Positions 55,751 to 64,000 of a DNA stretch of 64,000 bases are shown here, in pieces (within the stretch, counting starts at the first letter, position 1; the number at the start of each line of letters is the position of its first letter). The DNA is from Bacillota bacterium. Its GTDB lineage: Bacteria > Bacillota > Negativicutes > Sporomusales > UBA7701. The position numbers and the translations under genes are program-made. Under the pieces are notes generated by a model. That model worked only from the letters and a program-made list of their open reading frames with translations. It searched no databases and was not told where the DNA came from. The stretch lies in NCBI GenBank assembly GCA_023415775.1, contig JAEZJM010000031.1, forward strand, positions 1-64,000. Direction: 5' to 3'.

Positions 55751-57379
55751 ATGGCCAAGCCGCTGTATGTCATCGGTCACCGCAACCCGGATACGGACTC
55801 TATCTGTTCGGCTATCGCTTACGCGCACCTGAAAAAGGCCCTGGGCGAAGAGGCTGTCGCCGCCCGTGCAGGGAAGATCAACGCCGAGACCAAATTCGTA
55901 CTCGACCATTTCGGGGTGGAGGCCCCGCTGCTCGTGGCCGATCTTCACCCGCGGGCCGACGACGTGATGCATTCCGTCGCCGTATCGGTCAGGCCGGGGG
56001 ATACGTTGCATGAGCTGGGCATCGTGATGAAGCGGCAGGGCGTGAAGTCGGTGCCGGTGGTGGCGGAGGATGGCAGGCTTGCCGGCATCGTGTCGGTGGG
56101 TGATCTGGCGAAAAGGTATATCGAGGAGTTGGAGATGCAGGACCTGAAGGAGGCTGGCGTCACTTTCGCCGGCGTTCTCCGCGTCCTGGACGGCGATCTC
56201 GTCGTCGGCGACAACCCGGACAGGGAGGTGGCGGGCAAGGTGTGGATCGGCGCCGCCAAGGCCGAGACGATGGTGAAAGTGATCCAGCCCGGCGGCGTCG
56301 TCCTGGTGGGTAACCGCGAGGAGGCCCAGTTGGCCTGCATCGGCCGCGAAATATCCTGTTTGATCGTCACCGGCGGGGCGAAGGTTTCCCCGGCGGTGCG
56401 GGCTGCTGCGGCCCACGGCGGCGTTGTCGTGATAGTAACCCCATACGATACTTACACCGCGGCCCGGCTGATCAACCAAAGCGTACCGGTGCGGATGATC
56501 ATGCAACGGGATGTGGTGGCGTTCAGTCCCAACGACCTTGTGGCCGAAATCAAGAACGTCATCGTCCGCACCAAGCACCGCAACTATCCGGTCGTCGACC
56601 AGGGAAGGCTGGTAGGCTTTCTGGACCGCGACCGGCTTATCGTGCCGGAGCGGGAAAAGGTCATTCTCGTCGATCATAACGAACGATCCCAGGCTGTGGA
56701 AGGGATCGAGGAGGCGAATATCGTCGAGATTATCGACCATCACCGCCTCGGTGGCCTGGAGACCGGCGAACCGATATTCATCCGCCACGAGCCGGTGGGC
56801 TCGACGGCGACGATTGTTGCGAATATGTTCTGGCACCGGGGCGTGGAGATTCCGGAGAAGATTGCCGGACTGCTGTTGGCCGCGGTGCTGTCGGATACTG
56901 TGCTGTTCCGGTCGCCGACCGCCACCGCCAAGGACAGGGATACTGCCCGGAGGCTGGCGGACGCCACCGGCGCGGATATCGATTCTTTCGGCCAGGCGAT
57001 GTTCAAGGCGGGTTGGGCGCCCTGCAGCCTGTTGCCGGAGGAGATCATCGCCAGCGACCTCAAGGAGTTCCAGATCGGCGAGTACCGGGTGGCGATCGCG
57101 CAGATTTCCGTAATGGATCCTGGCGCGCTGCTGGCGGCGAAAGAGAAGCTGCAGGTCGCCATGGAAACTATGGGTCAGAAGGAGGATTACGACCTTGTCA
57201 TCCTGATGGTTACCGATATTCTGAACGAAACGAGCCACCTGATCTACGCCGGGCAGGCCACCGGCCTCATCCCGGCCGCGTTCGGCAAGGCGGGCGAGGG
57301 CGGCGTTCTGAACCTGCCGGGGGTGATGTCGCGGAAGAAGCAGGTGGTGCCGCCGCTGGTGGAAGCCACGAGAGAATAA
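55751..57379 (+). CDS. Manganese-dependent inorganic pyrophosphatase with CBS and DRTGG domains
   Basis: The 542-residue enzyme is a family II pyrophosphatase. The DHH part starts GHRNPDTDSICSAIAYAHL (9-27) and contains IIDHHRLGG, with a DHHA2 domain at the end (SRKKQVVPPL). Between the halves are two CBS domains (about 75-130 and 250-305) and a DRTGG-like domain (about 130-245). In related enzymes CBS domains bind AMP, ADP or diadenosine polyphosphates and tune activity. It hydrolyses pyrophosphate in the cytoplasm. GGAGG lies five bases before the ATG. Confidence 0.93.
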   Translation: MAKPLYVIGHRNPDTDSICSAIAYAHLKKALGEEAVAARAGKINAETKFVLDHFGVEAPLLVADLHPRADDVMHSVAVSVRPGDTLHELGIVMKRQGVKSVPVVAEDGRLAGIVSVGDLAKRYIEELEMQDLKEAGVTFAGVLRVLDGDLVVGDNPDREVAGKVWIGAAKAETMVKVIQPGGVVLVGNREEAQLACIGREISCLIVTGGAKVSPAVRAAAAHGGVVVIVTPYDTYTAARLINQSVPVRMIMQRDVVAFSPNDLVAEIKNVIVRTKHRNYPVVDQGRLVGFLDRDRLIVPEREKVILVDHNERSQAVEGIEEANIVEIIDHHRLGGLETGEPIFIRHEPVGSTATIVANMFWHRGVEIPEKIAGLLLAAVLSDTVLFRSPTATAKDRDTARRLADATGADIDSFGQAMFKAGWAPCSLLPEEIIASDLKEFQIGEYRVAIAQISVMDPGALLAAKEKLQVAMETMGQKEDYDLVILMVTDILNETSHLIYAGQATGLIPAAFGKAGEGGVLNLPGVMSRKKQVVPPLVEATRE

Positions 57380-57394
57380 GCCTTATAACAGGAA

Positions 57395-57430
57395 AAGCTG
57401 TAGAAAGCTTAGCTTTCTACAGCTTTTGTA
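57395..57430. terminator. Bidirectional terminator between convergent genes
   Basis: AAAAGCTGTAGAAAGC and GCTTTCTACAGCTTTT form a perfect 16-bp stem with a three-base loop. Confidence 0.93.
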
Positions 57431-57436
57431 TATTTC

Positions 57437-58336
57437 TCATTTTGGGCGTGCGCCACTGGCTATTAGGTAGTCCCAGAACGTTTTAACGCACTCCGGCACC
57501 AGGGGGGGGCGGCTGACGGCGTAAAACTGCCGAACGATTTTCAGCGTCGGCAGGGGGATGACGGTCAGCCGACCGGACGACAGTTCCTCGGCTACCGCCC
57601 AGCGTGAGATGAAGCCTATGCCTGCCTGGTTGACGATTGCCGCTTTGAGGGCTTCGTTGCCGCCTACCTGGAAGGTGACATGCAGGCGGTCCAGCCCGAT
57701 GCCGTGGGCGGAAAAGGCATCGTAGACGGCCCGCATCGATCCCGAGGATTTGCCTCTGGCGACGAGCGGCAGGGCCAGCACTTCTTCCGGCGACGGGGCT
57801 TCGCCCAGCCGGGCGGCCAGCTGCGGATGGGCAACCAGCACCAGTTCGTCCCGCCACAGGGGATGGGCTTCGCAGTCGCCGGCAGGGCGGGAACCAACTA
57901 CGGCGATAGGTAGTTCGCCGCGGTAAAACGCGTCCAGCACGGCTTGGCTGTCTCCGGTGAGCAGGTTGACCGCGAGGGCGGGGTTTTGCCGCAGGTGAGC
58001 GGCGATCAGACCGGGAAGGATGTACTCGGCTGGAATGGTGCTGGCGCCTACGGTTATCCGGCCGGCGTCGCCGGCCACCATCGCCTTTAGCTGGTTCTCG
58101 GTCGTTTGCAGCAATGCTTCGGCCTTGCGGGTATTGCCGTACAAAACCTCGCCGTAGGCGGTCAGGCTTGCGCCTCTCGCCGTTCTCTCCACCAAAGGGC
58201 AACCGAGTTTTTTTTCCAGGTTGTCGATGTGAAACGAAACGGTGGGCTGGGTGAGGTCAAGCTTTTTCGCCGCGCCGGAAAAACTGCCCTCTTCGGCGAC
58301 GGCGAGGAAAACGGACAGCGATTGCCAGTGGGACAT
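57437..58336 (-). CDS. LysR family regulator
   Basis: The 299-residue protein has the LysR helix-turn-helix (LSVFLAVAEEGSFSGAAKKL, DLTQPTVSFHIDNLEKKLGC) and the effector domain from about residue 90. It resembles the CysL/CbbR branch. The ATG at 58336 has GAGGTGA five bases upstream; a GTG three codons earlier lies inside that site. It is divergent from yedE, and LysR proteins usually control the divergent gene, so it is the likely regulator of yedE-yedF-DUF3343. The gap holds TATAAG/TATAAT-like repeats near 58490. Confidence 0.9.
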   Translation of the reverse strand: MSHWQSLSVFLAVAEEGSFSGAAKKLDLTQPTVSFHIDNLEKKLGCPLVERTARGASLTAYGEVLYGNTRKAEALLQTTENQLKAMVAGDAGRITVGASTIPAEYILPGLIAAHLRQNPALAVNLLTGDSQAVLDAFYRGELPIAVVGSRPAGDCEAHPLWRDELVLVAHPQLAARLGEAPSPEEVLALPLVARGKSSGSMRAVYDAFSAHGIGLDRLHVTFQVGGNEALKAAIVNQAGIGFISRWAVAEELSSGRLTVIPLPTLKIVRQFYAVSRPPLVPECVKTFWDYLIASGARPK

Positions 58337-58522
58337 GGGCGTCACCTCGTAAGTATAGAGAATATATATACCTCCTTCGGCGTGCAGGAGGTTTTTCCTT
58401 GGCTTTTTCCTCCGCCCCAGGGGGAATTTCTTTGCCTTTGGGCAGGAATAAAAGTAAAATCATAGAATAAATCTGGAAGTATTATAAGTATAATCTATTA
58501 ATGTGGAACGGGGAGTGGTTTT

Positions 58523-59599
58523 GTGGGTTTGGTATTGATAATCGCCACAGGCGTGGTGTTCGGCCTTGGGGCGGTGCTGTTGGTCGCGGCCGGCAATCCG
58601 GGCAATTACGGGTTCTGCGCCGCCTGCCACCTGCGTGATATCGCCGGCGCCTTGGGCATCCACCAGGCGGCCGCGCTGCAGTACGCACGGCCGGAGATCC
58701 CGGGCTTCGTACTCGGCGCTTTCGCTCTTTCGCGGGCGAACGGCGAGTTTAGGCCGCGCGGCGGGTCCAGGCCGCTTGTCAGGTTCGTTCTCGGTGCGCT
58801 GATGGTCATCGGGGCGCTGGTCTTCCTCGGCTGTCCGCTGCGCGGCATTCTGCGGCTGGCTGGCGGGGATCTCAACGGCATTACGGGTCTGGCCGGTTTC
58901 GCGGCCGGGATCGCGGCCGGGATCGTTTTCCTCAGGAGCGGTTTCAACCTCGGACGGTCGAGCGCGCACCAAGGCAGTGCGGGCCGTTTTTCCGGATACC
59001 TGGCGGCAGCAGCTGCTATTGTACTCGTTATCGGCGTCGCGACCAACGCCGTCTGGCTTAATTTCAGCGCCAAGGGCCCCGGTTCCCAGCACGCGCCGGT
59101 ATTCTTCAGCCTGGCGGTCGGGCTGATCGCAGGCGCACTGGCTTGGCGCACCCGTATGTGCCTGAGCGGCGGCATCCGCGATTTCCTGCTGGTGCGCGAC
59201 ACTTATCTCCTTAAGGTTTACGCTGTCATCTTCGCGGCCGCCCTGGCCGGCAATCTGGCTTTCGGGACGTTCAAGTTCGGTTTTGCCGGTCAGCCGCTGG
59301 CCCACACGATGCATTTGTGGAATTTCCTCGGCCTTTTCCTCACAGGGCTGGCGGCAACTCTTGCCGGCGGCTGCCCTCTCCGTCAGCTCATCCAGTCCGG
59401 CGAAGGCAATACCGACGCCATGTTCACCGTGCTCGGAATGCTGGCGGGCGCGGGCATATCCCACGGCCTCAACGCCGCCGCCAGCGCCGCCGGTGTAACG
59501 GTAGCCGGCCAGATTGCCGTCGTCGCCGGCATCGCGGTAGCCGCGCTGATAGGTATTGCCTTTCGGGAAACAATCACTGTTCAAGCGGAGGCGAGATAA
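58523..59599 (+). CDS. yedE: YedE-family putative selenium/sulfur transporter
   Basis: The 358-residue membrane protein has about ten helices in two Sulf_transp repeats. Characteristic cysteine motifs are GFCAACHLRD near residue 30, FLGCPLRG near 111 and AGGCPLRQL near 287. Its neighbours yedF and DUF3343 form the set often found with selenium metabolism genes, where YedE is the putative selenium transporter. Transport of thiosulfate or other sulfur compounds is the alternative. No selD or selA is in the window. It starts with GTG, with GGGGAG seven bases upstream. Confidence 0.88.
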   Translation: MGLVLIIATGVVFGLGAVLLVAAGNPGNYGFCAACHLRDIAGALGIHQAAALQYARPEIPGFVLGAFALSRANGEFRPRGGSRPLVRFVLGALMVIGALVFLGCPLRGILRLAGGDLNGITGLAGFAAGIAAGIVFLRSGFNLGRSSAHQGSAGRFSGYLAAAAAIVLVIGVATNAVWLNFSAKGPGSQHAPVFFSLAVGLIAGALAWRTRMCLSGGIRDFLLVRDTYLLKVYAVIFAAALAGNLAFGTFKFGFAGQPLAHTMHLWNFLGLFLTGLAATLAGGCPLRQLIQSGEGNTDAMFTVLGMLAGAGISHGLNAAASAAGVTVAGQIAVVAGIAVAALIGIAFRETITVQAEAR

Positions 59600-59600
59600 T

Positions 59601-59807
59601 ATGGACAGAAAGCTTGATCTCAGAGGGCTGAGCTGCCCGATACCTTTGATAAAGACGAGGGACGCACTGGCGGAGGCTGGTGTCGTCACCGTTGTCGTCG
59701 ACGAGCCGGCCCCGCGGGAGAACATCATCAAGTTCGCCAAGTCGCAGAATTGCCAGGTGGACTGTACGGCATCAGGCGGCGAGTACACCATCGTCATCAG
59801 GAAATGA
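59601..59807 (+). CDS. yedF: YedF/TusA-like sulfur carrier protein
   Basis: The 68-residue protein has the TusA signature LDLRGLSCPIPLIKTRDAL, with the active cysteine in CPxP. It relays sulfur, or possibly selenium, as a persulfide. GGAGGCG lies nine bases before the ATG, one base after the yedE stop. It is shorter than the YedF of enterobacteria-type selenium clusters, where a second domain may be fused. Confidence 0.9.
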   Translation: MDRKLDLRGLSCPIPLIKTRDALAEAGVVTVVVDEPAPRENIIKFAKSQNCQVDCTASGGEYTIVIRK

Positions 59808-59811
59808 CGGT

Positions 59812-60060
59812 ATGACGGAAGACTTCTGGGTAATAACCTTTCCGTCGGTTTTCTCTTCCTTCCGGGCCGAAAAGGTTCTGAAAGCGGCCGGGATAGCTGT
59901 CGACCTCATCCCTGTACCGCGGCAGCTAACCGGCTCGTGCGAGGGATTAGCCGCGAAGCTGGCGGGCGAGGATGTCGCGCGGGCGGCGGCCGTACTGACG
60001 GCGGCCGCCGTGCCGATGGTGAGGGAGGGTATCAGGATCGACGGCAAGAGAATATGGTGA
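59812..60060 (+). CDS. DUF3343 protein
   Basis: The 82-residue protein opens FWVITFPSVFSSFRAEKVLK and has IAVDLIPVPRQLTGSCEGLA with one cysteine, the typical DUF3343 pattern. It occurs with yedE and yedF in many anaerobes, and a role in sulfur or selenium handling is inferred. It lies four bases after yedF and ends the operon. Confidence 0.85.
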   Translation: MTEDFWVITFPSVFSSFRAEKVLKAAGIAVDLIPVPRQLTGSCEGLAAKLAGEDVARAAAVLTAAAVPMVREGIRIDGKRIW

Positions 60061-60061
60061 T

Positions 60062-60093
60062 GAAGGGCCCCTTGCGGGCCCTTATAATTTTGC
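60062..60093 (+). terminator. Terminator after the yedE operon
   Basis: AAGGGCCC and GGGCCCTT form an 8-bp stem with a CTTGC loop, followed by ATAATTTT. Confidence 0.8.
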
Positions 60094-60164
60094 CTCGACT
60101 GACAGGAAATACTATCCTGGTGGGAGAATTTAATTTTGTTTAAAGCATATATCCGGAGGACAAG

Positions 60165-62354
60165 ATGCCGAAAATTTTCGACCAGCTAAATCCAGCCCAG
60201 CTTGAAGCAGTAACTCACCTTAACGGCCCGCTGCTCGTCATTGCCGGGGCAGGTTCCGGCAAAACCCGCGTTCTTACCGCCCGTATCGCCCACCTGCTGG
60301 AGCAGGGGGTGCCGCCATACGCCATCCTCGCCATCACCTTCACCAACAAGGCCGCCGCCGAGATGAAGGAACGGGTATACAGGATGGTGGGGCCGCGGGC
60401 CAAGGATATCTGGCTGAGCACTTTCCACGCCTTTTGCGCCAAGTTCCTCCGCATCGAGGCCGACAGTCTGCCCGGCCTGAACAAGAGTTTCGTCATCTAC
60501 GACGCCGGCGACAGCTTGGCGCTTGTCAAGGCCTGCCTGAAGGAAATTAATCTCGACGACAAGCATTTTCCGCCGGCGGGGGTGCAGGCCGCCATCTCCA
60601 ACGCCAAGAACTCGCTGCTCGATCCGGCGGCGTTCGCCCGGCAGGCCGACAACTTCCACCAGCACAAGGTGGCGGAGGTGTACGACCTCTACCAGCGCAA
60701 GCTGCGCCACCACAACGCCGTCGATTTCGACGATCTGCTGTTTCTCTCCGCCCGCCTGCTGGAAAGCGACCAGGAGGTGCTGGCAAAGTATCAGGACAAG
60801 TTTCGCTATATCCTCATCGACGAGTATCAGGACACCAACCGGGCCCAGTATATGCTGGCCCGCCACCTGGCCGCCAGGCACCGCAACATTTTCGTCGTCG
60901 GCGACGTCGACCAGAGCATCTACGCCTGGCGGGGCGCCGACATCCGCAATATCCTCGATTTCGAGGCCGATTACCCCGAGGCCCGCGTCATCAAGCTGGA
61001 ACAGAACTACCGCTCGACCCAGATTATCCTCGACGCCGCCAACACGGTTATCGAGAACAACCGCGACCGCAAGCCCAAGTCGCTGTGGACGGATAACCCG
61101 GCCGGCGAGCGGCTGACCCACTACTTGGCGATGGACGAACGCGACGAAGCGCGGTTCGTGTGCGACAACATCATCAAGCAGAACACCATTTTTCGCGTCC
61201 CGTACCGCGATATGGCCGTGCTGTATCGCACTAACGCCCAGTCCCGCGTCATCGAGGAGGCGTTCATGCGGGCCGGCGTGCCGTACACTATCGTCGGCGG
61301 GCTCAAGTTCTATGACCGCAAGGAGGTCAAGGACATCCTCGCTTACCTGCGGGTTGTATTCAACCCCGCAGACGCGGTCGGCCTGCAGCGCATCATCAAT
61401 GTGCCGCGGCGCGGCATCGGCGACACAACCCTCGCCCGTCTAAGCGATTACGCCGCCGAGAAAGGCCTAACCCTCTTCGACGCTGTGTCGGGGGCGGACG
61501 CCGTTCCCGGCCTGACGGCAAGGGCGAGGCACCAGCTGGATGGCCTTGCTACCCTGATCTTTAATCTCACCGCTCAGGCGCAATCTCTGCCGGTGGCCAA
61601 GCTGATCGAGAAAGTGATGAACGATTCCGGCTACATGACCGAGCTGGAGAACGAGCAGACGCCCCAGGCGGAGGCGCGGATCGAGAACCTGCGCGAGCTC
61701 CTGAGCGTGGCCAAGGAGTTCGCCGCCGGCGATATCGAGGACACGCTGGAGAATTTCCTCAGCCACGTGGCGCTGGTGTCGGATATCGACACTGTCGACT
61801 CTGACGGTGACAAGGTCACCCTCATGACGCTTCACTCGGCCAAGGGACTGGAGTTCCCCGTGGTTTTCCTCGCCGGTCTGGAGGAGGGCATCTTCCCCCA
61901 CATCCGCACACTGATGAACGATACCGAGGTGGAGGAAGAGCGCCGGCTGTGTTATGTCGGCATCACCCGCGCACAACGGCGCCTGTTCCTTACCAACGCC
62001 AAACTGCGGACGATCTACGGCAACACGGTCATGTACTCGCCGTCGCGGTTTCTGCAGGAGATCCCGGAAGCATTGGTGGAAAAACAAAACGTCGTCAAAC
62101 ACGACCGTTACAGCCCCGCCCTCAGTCCGGCGCCGACGCCGCTCCGCACGCCGGTTGCGCCGACGATCAAGGCCGACAAGTCTGCCGGCGACTGGCGGGC
62201 GGGAGATAAGGTTGAACACGCCAAATGGGGCGTGGGCACGATCGTCGAGGTGCGCGGCGAAGGCGACGGCCAGGAGGTCAAGGTGGCTTTCCCAGGCATG
62301 GGTATCCGCCAACTGATGGCAAAATTCGCGCCGCTGAAAAAAATGCAGGGGTGA
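60165..62354 (+). CDS. pcrA: ATP-dependent DNA helicase PcrA/UvrD
   Basis: The 729-residue superfamily 1A helicase begins FDQLNPAQLEAVTHLNGPLL and has Walker A GAGSGKT (28-34), motif Ia ITFTNKAAAEMKERV, motif II DEYQDTNRAQ, motif III GDVDQSIYAWRGAD, motif IV EQNYRST, motif V TLMTLHSAKGLEFPVVF and motif VI EEERRLCYVGITRAQRRL. The C-terminal tail has the PcrA module that binds RNA polymerase (DWRAGDKVEHAKWGVGTI). It works in repair and rolling-circle replication. GGAGGAC precedes the ATG. ligA follows five bases later, a common pairing. Confidence 0.96.
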   Translation: MPKIFDQLNPAQLEAVTHLNGPLLVIAGAGSGKTRVLTARIAHLLEQGVPPYAILAITFTNKAAAEMKERVYRMVGPRAKDIWLSTFHAFCAKFLRIEADSLPGLNKSFVIYDAGDSLALVKACLKEINLDDKHFPPAGVQAAISNAKNSLLDPAAFARQADNFHQHKVAEVYDLYQRKLRHHNAVDFDDLLFLSARLLESDQEVLAKYQDKFRYILIDEYQDTNRAQYMLARHLAARHRNIFVVGDVDQSIYAWRGADIRNILDFEADYPEARVIKLEQNYRSTQIILDAANTVIENNRDRKPKSLWTDNPAGERLTHYLAMDERDEARFVCDNIIKQNTIFRVPYRDMAVLYRTNAQSRVIEEAFMRAGVPYTIVGGLKFYDRKEVKDILAYLRVVFNPADAVGLQRIINVPRRGIGDTTLARLSDYAAEKGLTLFDAVSGADAVPGLTARARHQLDGLATLIFNLTAQAQSLPVAKLIEKVMNDSGYMTELENEQTPQAEARIENLRELLSVAKEFAAGDIEDTLENFLSHVALVSDIDTVDSDGDKVTLMTLHSAKGLEFPVVFLAGLEEGIFPHIRTLMNDTEVEEERRLCYVGITRAQRRLFLTNAKLRTIYGNTVMYSPSRFLQEIPEALVEKQNVVKHDRYSPALSPAPTPLRTPVAPTIKADKSAGDWRAGDKVEHAKWGVGTIVEVRGEGDGQEVKVAFPGMGIRQLMAKFAPLKKMQG

Positions 62355-62359
62355 ACCAT

Positions 62360-64000
62360 ATGACCGGTAAAGTTCCCGCCAGCAAGGAAGAGGCCGCCCG
62401 CCTGGCGGCCGCGCTGCGGAAGGAGCTCAACCACCACAACCACCGCTACTACGTCCTCGACGCCCCCGAAATTACCGACGCCGAGTTCGACGGTCTGATG
62501 CGCCGGCTGCAGGCCATCGAGGCCGCCTACCCGGAACTGGTCAGCCCCGACTCGCCCACCCAGCGGGTCGGCGGGGCGCCGGGAGAGGGTTTCGGCCGGG
62601 TGGCCCACCCCACGCCGATGCTCAGCCTCGGCAACGCTCTGTCGCTCGACGAGCTCAGGGCATTCGACGCTAGGGTGAGAAGCGGTCTGGACGGCAGCGG
62701 GGTCGAGTACGTAGTCGAGCTCAAAATCGACGGTCTGGCTGTCAATCTGGTGTACGAGGACGGGATTCTGTTCCGGGCCGCCACCCGCGGCGACGGGCAG
62801 TACGGCGAGGATGTGACCGCCAACGTCCGCACCATCCGGGCCGTGCCGCTGGCGCTCCACGGCGACTATCCGCGCCGTATCGAGGTGCGGGGCGAAATAT
62901 ACCTGCCCCGACGCGAGTTCGAGCGCATCAACAAGGGCCGCGAGGCCGCCGACGAAGCGTTGTTCGCCAACCCGCGCAACGCTGCCGCCGGTTCGCTCCG
63001 CCAGCTCGACCCCCGCGTGACCGCCGAGCGCGCCTTGGACATCTTCGTCTACGGCGTCGGGGTGCGCGAGGGAGTGGAGCTCGCCACCCACGCCGGCACG
63101 CTGGCATATCTCGCCGGGTTGGGGTTCAAGACCAACCCGCACTACCGGGTGTTCCGGGCCATCGAGGAGGTGGCCGCTTACTGCGAGAGCTGGGCGGACA
63201 GGCGGGCCGACCTCCCGTACGATATCGACGGCCTGGTTATCAAGGTCAACAGCCTCGCCGACCAGGCGGCCCTTGGCTTCACCGCCAAGGATCCGCGCTG
63301 GGCGATTGCGTTCAAGTTCCCCGCCGAGCAGGCGGTGACGGTGGTGGAAGATATCATCGTCAGCGTCGGCCGCACCGGCGTCCTGACGCCGACCGCCGTT
63401 TTGAAACCGGTGCGTCTTGCCGGCTCGACGGTCAGCCGGGCCACCCTTCATAACGAAGACTATATCCGCGACAAGGATGTCCATATCGGCGACACCGTCA
63501 TCATCCATAAAGCGGGCGAGATTATCCCCGAGGTGGTCACCGTCCTGAGCGAGCGGCGGACAGGCACGGAGAAGGAATTCTCCATCCCCGTCAGTTGCCC
63601 GGAATGCGGCAGCGCTGTTGTGCGCCAACCGGGCGAGTCGGCCCACAAGTGCACAAATCCGTATTGCCCGGCCATCCTCCGCGAGGGGCTGTTCCACTTC
63701 GTTTCCCGCGACGCGATGGATATCGAGGGGCTGGGCCCGGCGGTCATCACGTCGCTGCTGGCCGCCGGCTTTGTAAAAGACGCCGCCGACCTGTACGGGC
63801 TGACAAAGGAAGAGCTGCTGACGCTGGAGCGGACGGGCGAAAAATCGGCCCAGAATCTGATCGACGCCATCGAAAAGAGCCGTCAGGCCGGCCTCGCCCG
63901 GCTGCTGTTCGCCCTCGGCATCCGCTTCGTGGGCGTGAAGGCCGCCGGCACCCTGGCCCGCCGGTTCGGCGATATCGACCGCATCGCCGCGGCGACCGCC
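62360..64000 (+). CDS. ligA: NAD-dependent DNA ligase LigA (3' end outside window)
   Basis: The visible 547 residues cover the Ia domain (LRKELNHHNHRYYVLDAPEI), the adenylation domain with the active lysine in VELKIDG (K122), the OB fold and the zinc-finger cysteines (CPECGSAVV, CTNPYCPA). The last bases fall in the helix-hairpin-helix region (LLFALGIRFVGVKAAGTLA). The BRCT domain lies beyond the window. It seals nicks in replication and repair using NAD. AGGGGTGA lies five bases before the ATG. It is cotranscribed with pcrA. Confidence 0.96.
   Translation, partial: MTGKVPASKEEAARLAAALRKELNHHNHRYYVLDAPEITDAEFDGLMRRLQAIEAAYPELVSPDSPTQRVGGAPGEGFGRVAHPTPMLSLGNALSLDELRAFDARVRSGLDGSGVEYVVELKIDGLAVNLVYEDGILFRAATRGDGQYGEDVTANVRTIRAVPLALHGDYPRRIEVRGEIYLPRREFERINKGREAADEALFANPRNAAAGSLRQLDPRVTAERALDIFVYGVGVREGVELATHAGTLAYLAGLGFKTNPHYRVFRAIEEVAAYCESWADRRADLPYDIDGLVIKVNSLADQAALGFTAKDPRWAIAFKFPAEQAVTVVEDIIVSVGRTGVLTPTAVLKPVRLAGSTVSRATLHNEDYIRDKDVHIGDTVIIHKAGEIIPEVVTVLSERRTGTEKEFSIPVSCPECGSAVVRQPGESAHKCTNPYCPAILREGLFHFVSRDAMDIEGLGPAVITSLLAAGFVKDAADLYGLTKEELLTLERTGEKSAQNLIDAIEKSRQAGLARLLFALGIRFVGVKAAGTLARRFGDIDRIAAATA

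Overview
The window reads as one chromosome segment of a high-GC, spore-former-like member of the Negativicutes (Sporomusaceae-like). This is inference. Firmicutes-type control elements (an alanine T-box, a guanine riboswitch fused to a ykkC-family riboswitch, a Gram-positive LexA box, strong GGAGG ribosome binding sites) occur beside Gram-negative-envelope functions (an RND efflux pump with lipoprotein adaptor) and the futalosine menaquinone pathway. No rRNA, tRNA, CRISPR array, complete insertion sequence or prophage was recognised. Most genes are chromosomal housekeeping genes packed in overlapping operons.

Layout. 1-5.3 kb: the 3' part of an acyltransferase-3 membrane protein, a PH/SHOCT protein, a soluble histidine kinase behind an internally deleted FIST sensor gene, a small membrane protein and a polysaccharide deacetylase. 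5.4-10.8 kb: mqnE-mqnA-mqnC with an MTAP-like phosphorylase, then guaA. 10.9-12.3 kb: a gene-poor patch with an AT-rich ORF remnant, a roughly 180-nt inverted repeat, a YjfB-like protein and a possible toxin-like peptide. 12.3-16.9 kb: PilZ protein, CNNM/CorC transporter-like protein, two tiny ORFs, speD and an RMD1/DUF155 protein.

16.9-26.1 kb: a guanine aptamer directly followed by a PRPP-type ykkC aptamer and terminator. These precede an AzgA-type purine permease and purE-C-F-M-N-H-D, so uptake and de novo synthesis of purines appear to share one two-input leader. purK, purB and purSQL are not here. Two copies of a dispersed hairpin repeat flank purD. 26.2-32.4 kb: a DUF456 protein, two TetR regulators with matching operator-like palindromes, and an RND adaptor plus pump.

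32.5-43.5 kb: a hidden acidic micro-ORF beside two perfect palindromes, an NlpA/MetQ protein lacking the lipobox cysteine, and the histidine genes in two blocks (yerC-hisZ-HD protein; hisG-D-C-B-H-A-F-IE) split by an inverted D-2-hydroxyacid dehydrogenase gene. 43.4-50.6 kb: a second micro-ORF, a Mug-type glycosylase, an unstudied soluble/membrane gene pair, an EamA transporter, a ferredoxin-domain protein with an Lrp regulator, a metallo-hydrolase and a divergent polysaccharide deacetylase.

50.6-64 kb: alaR-alaT under an alanine T-box, a TtcA-like ATPase, a LexA-boxed radical-SAM/DUF4130 DNA repair pair, a CBS-domain pyrophosphatase, a LysR regulator divergent from yedE-yedF-DUF3343, then pcrA and the first part of ligA.
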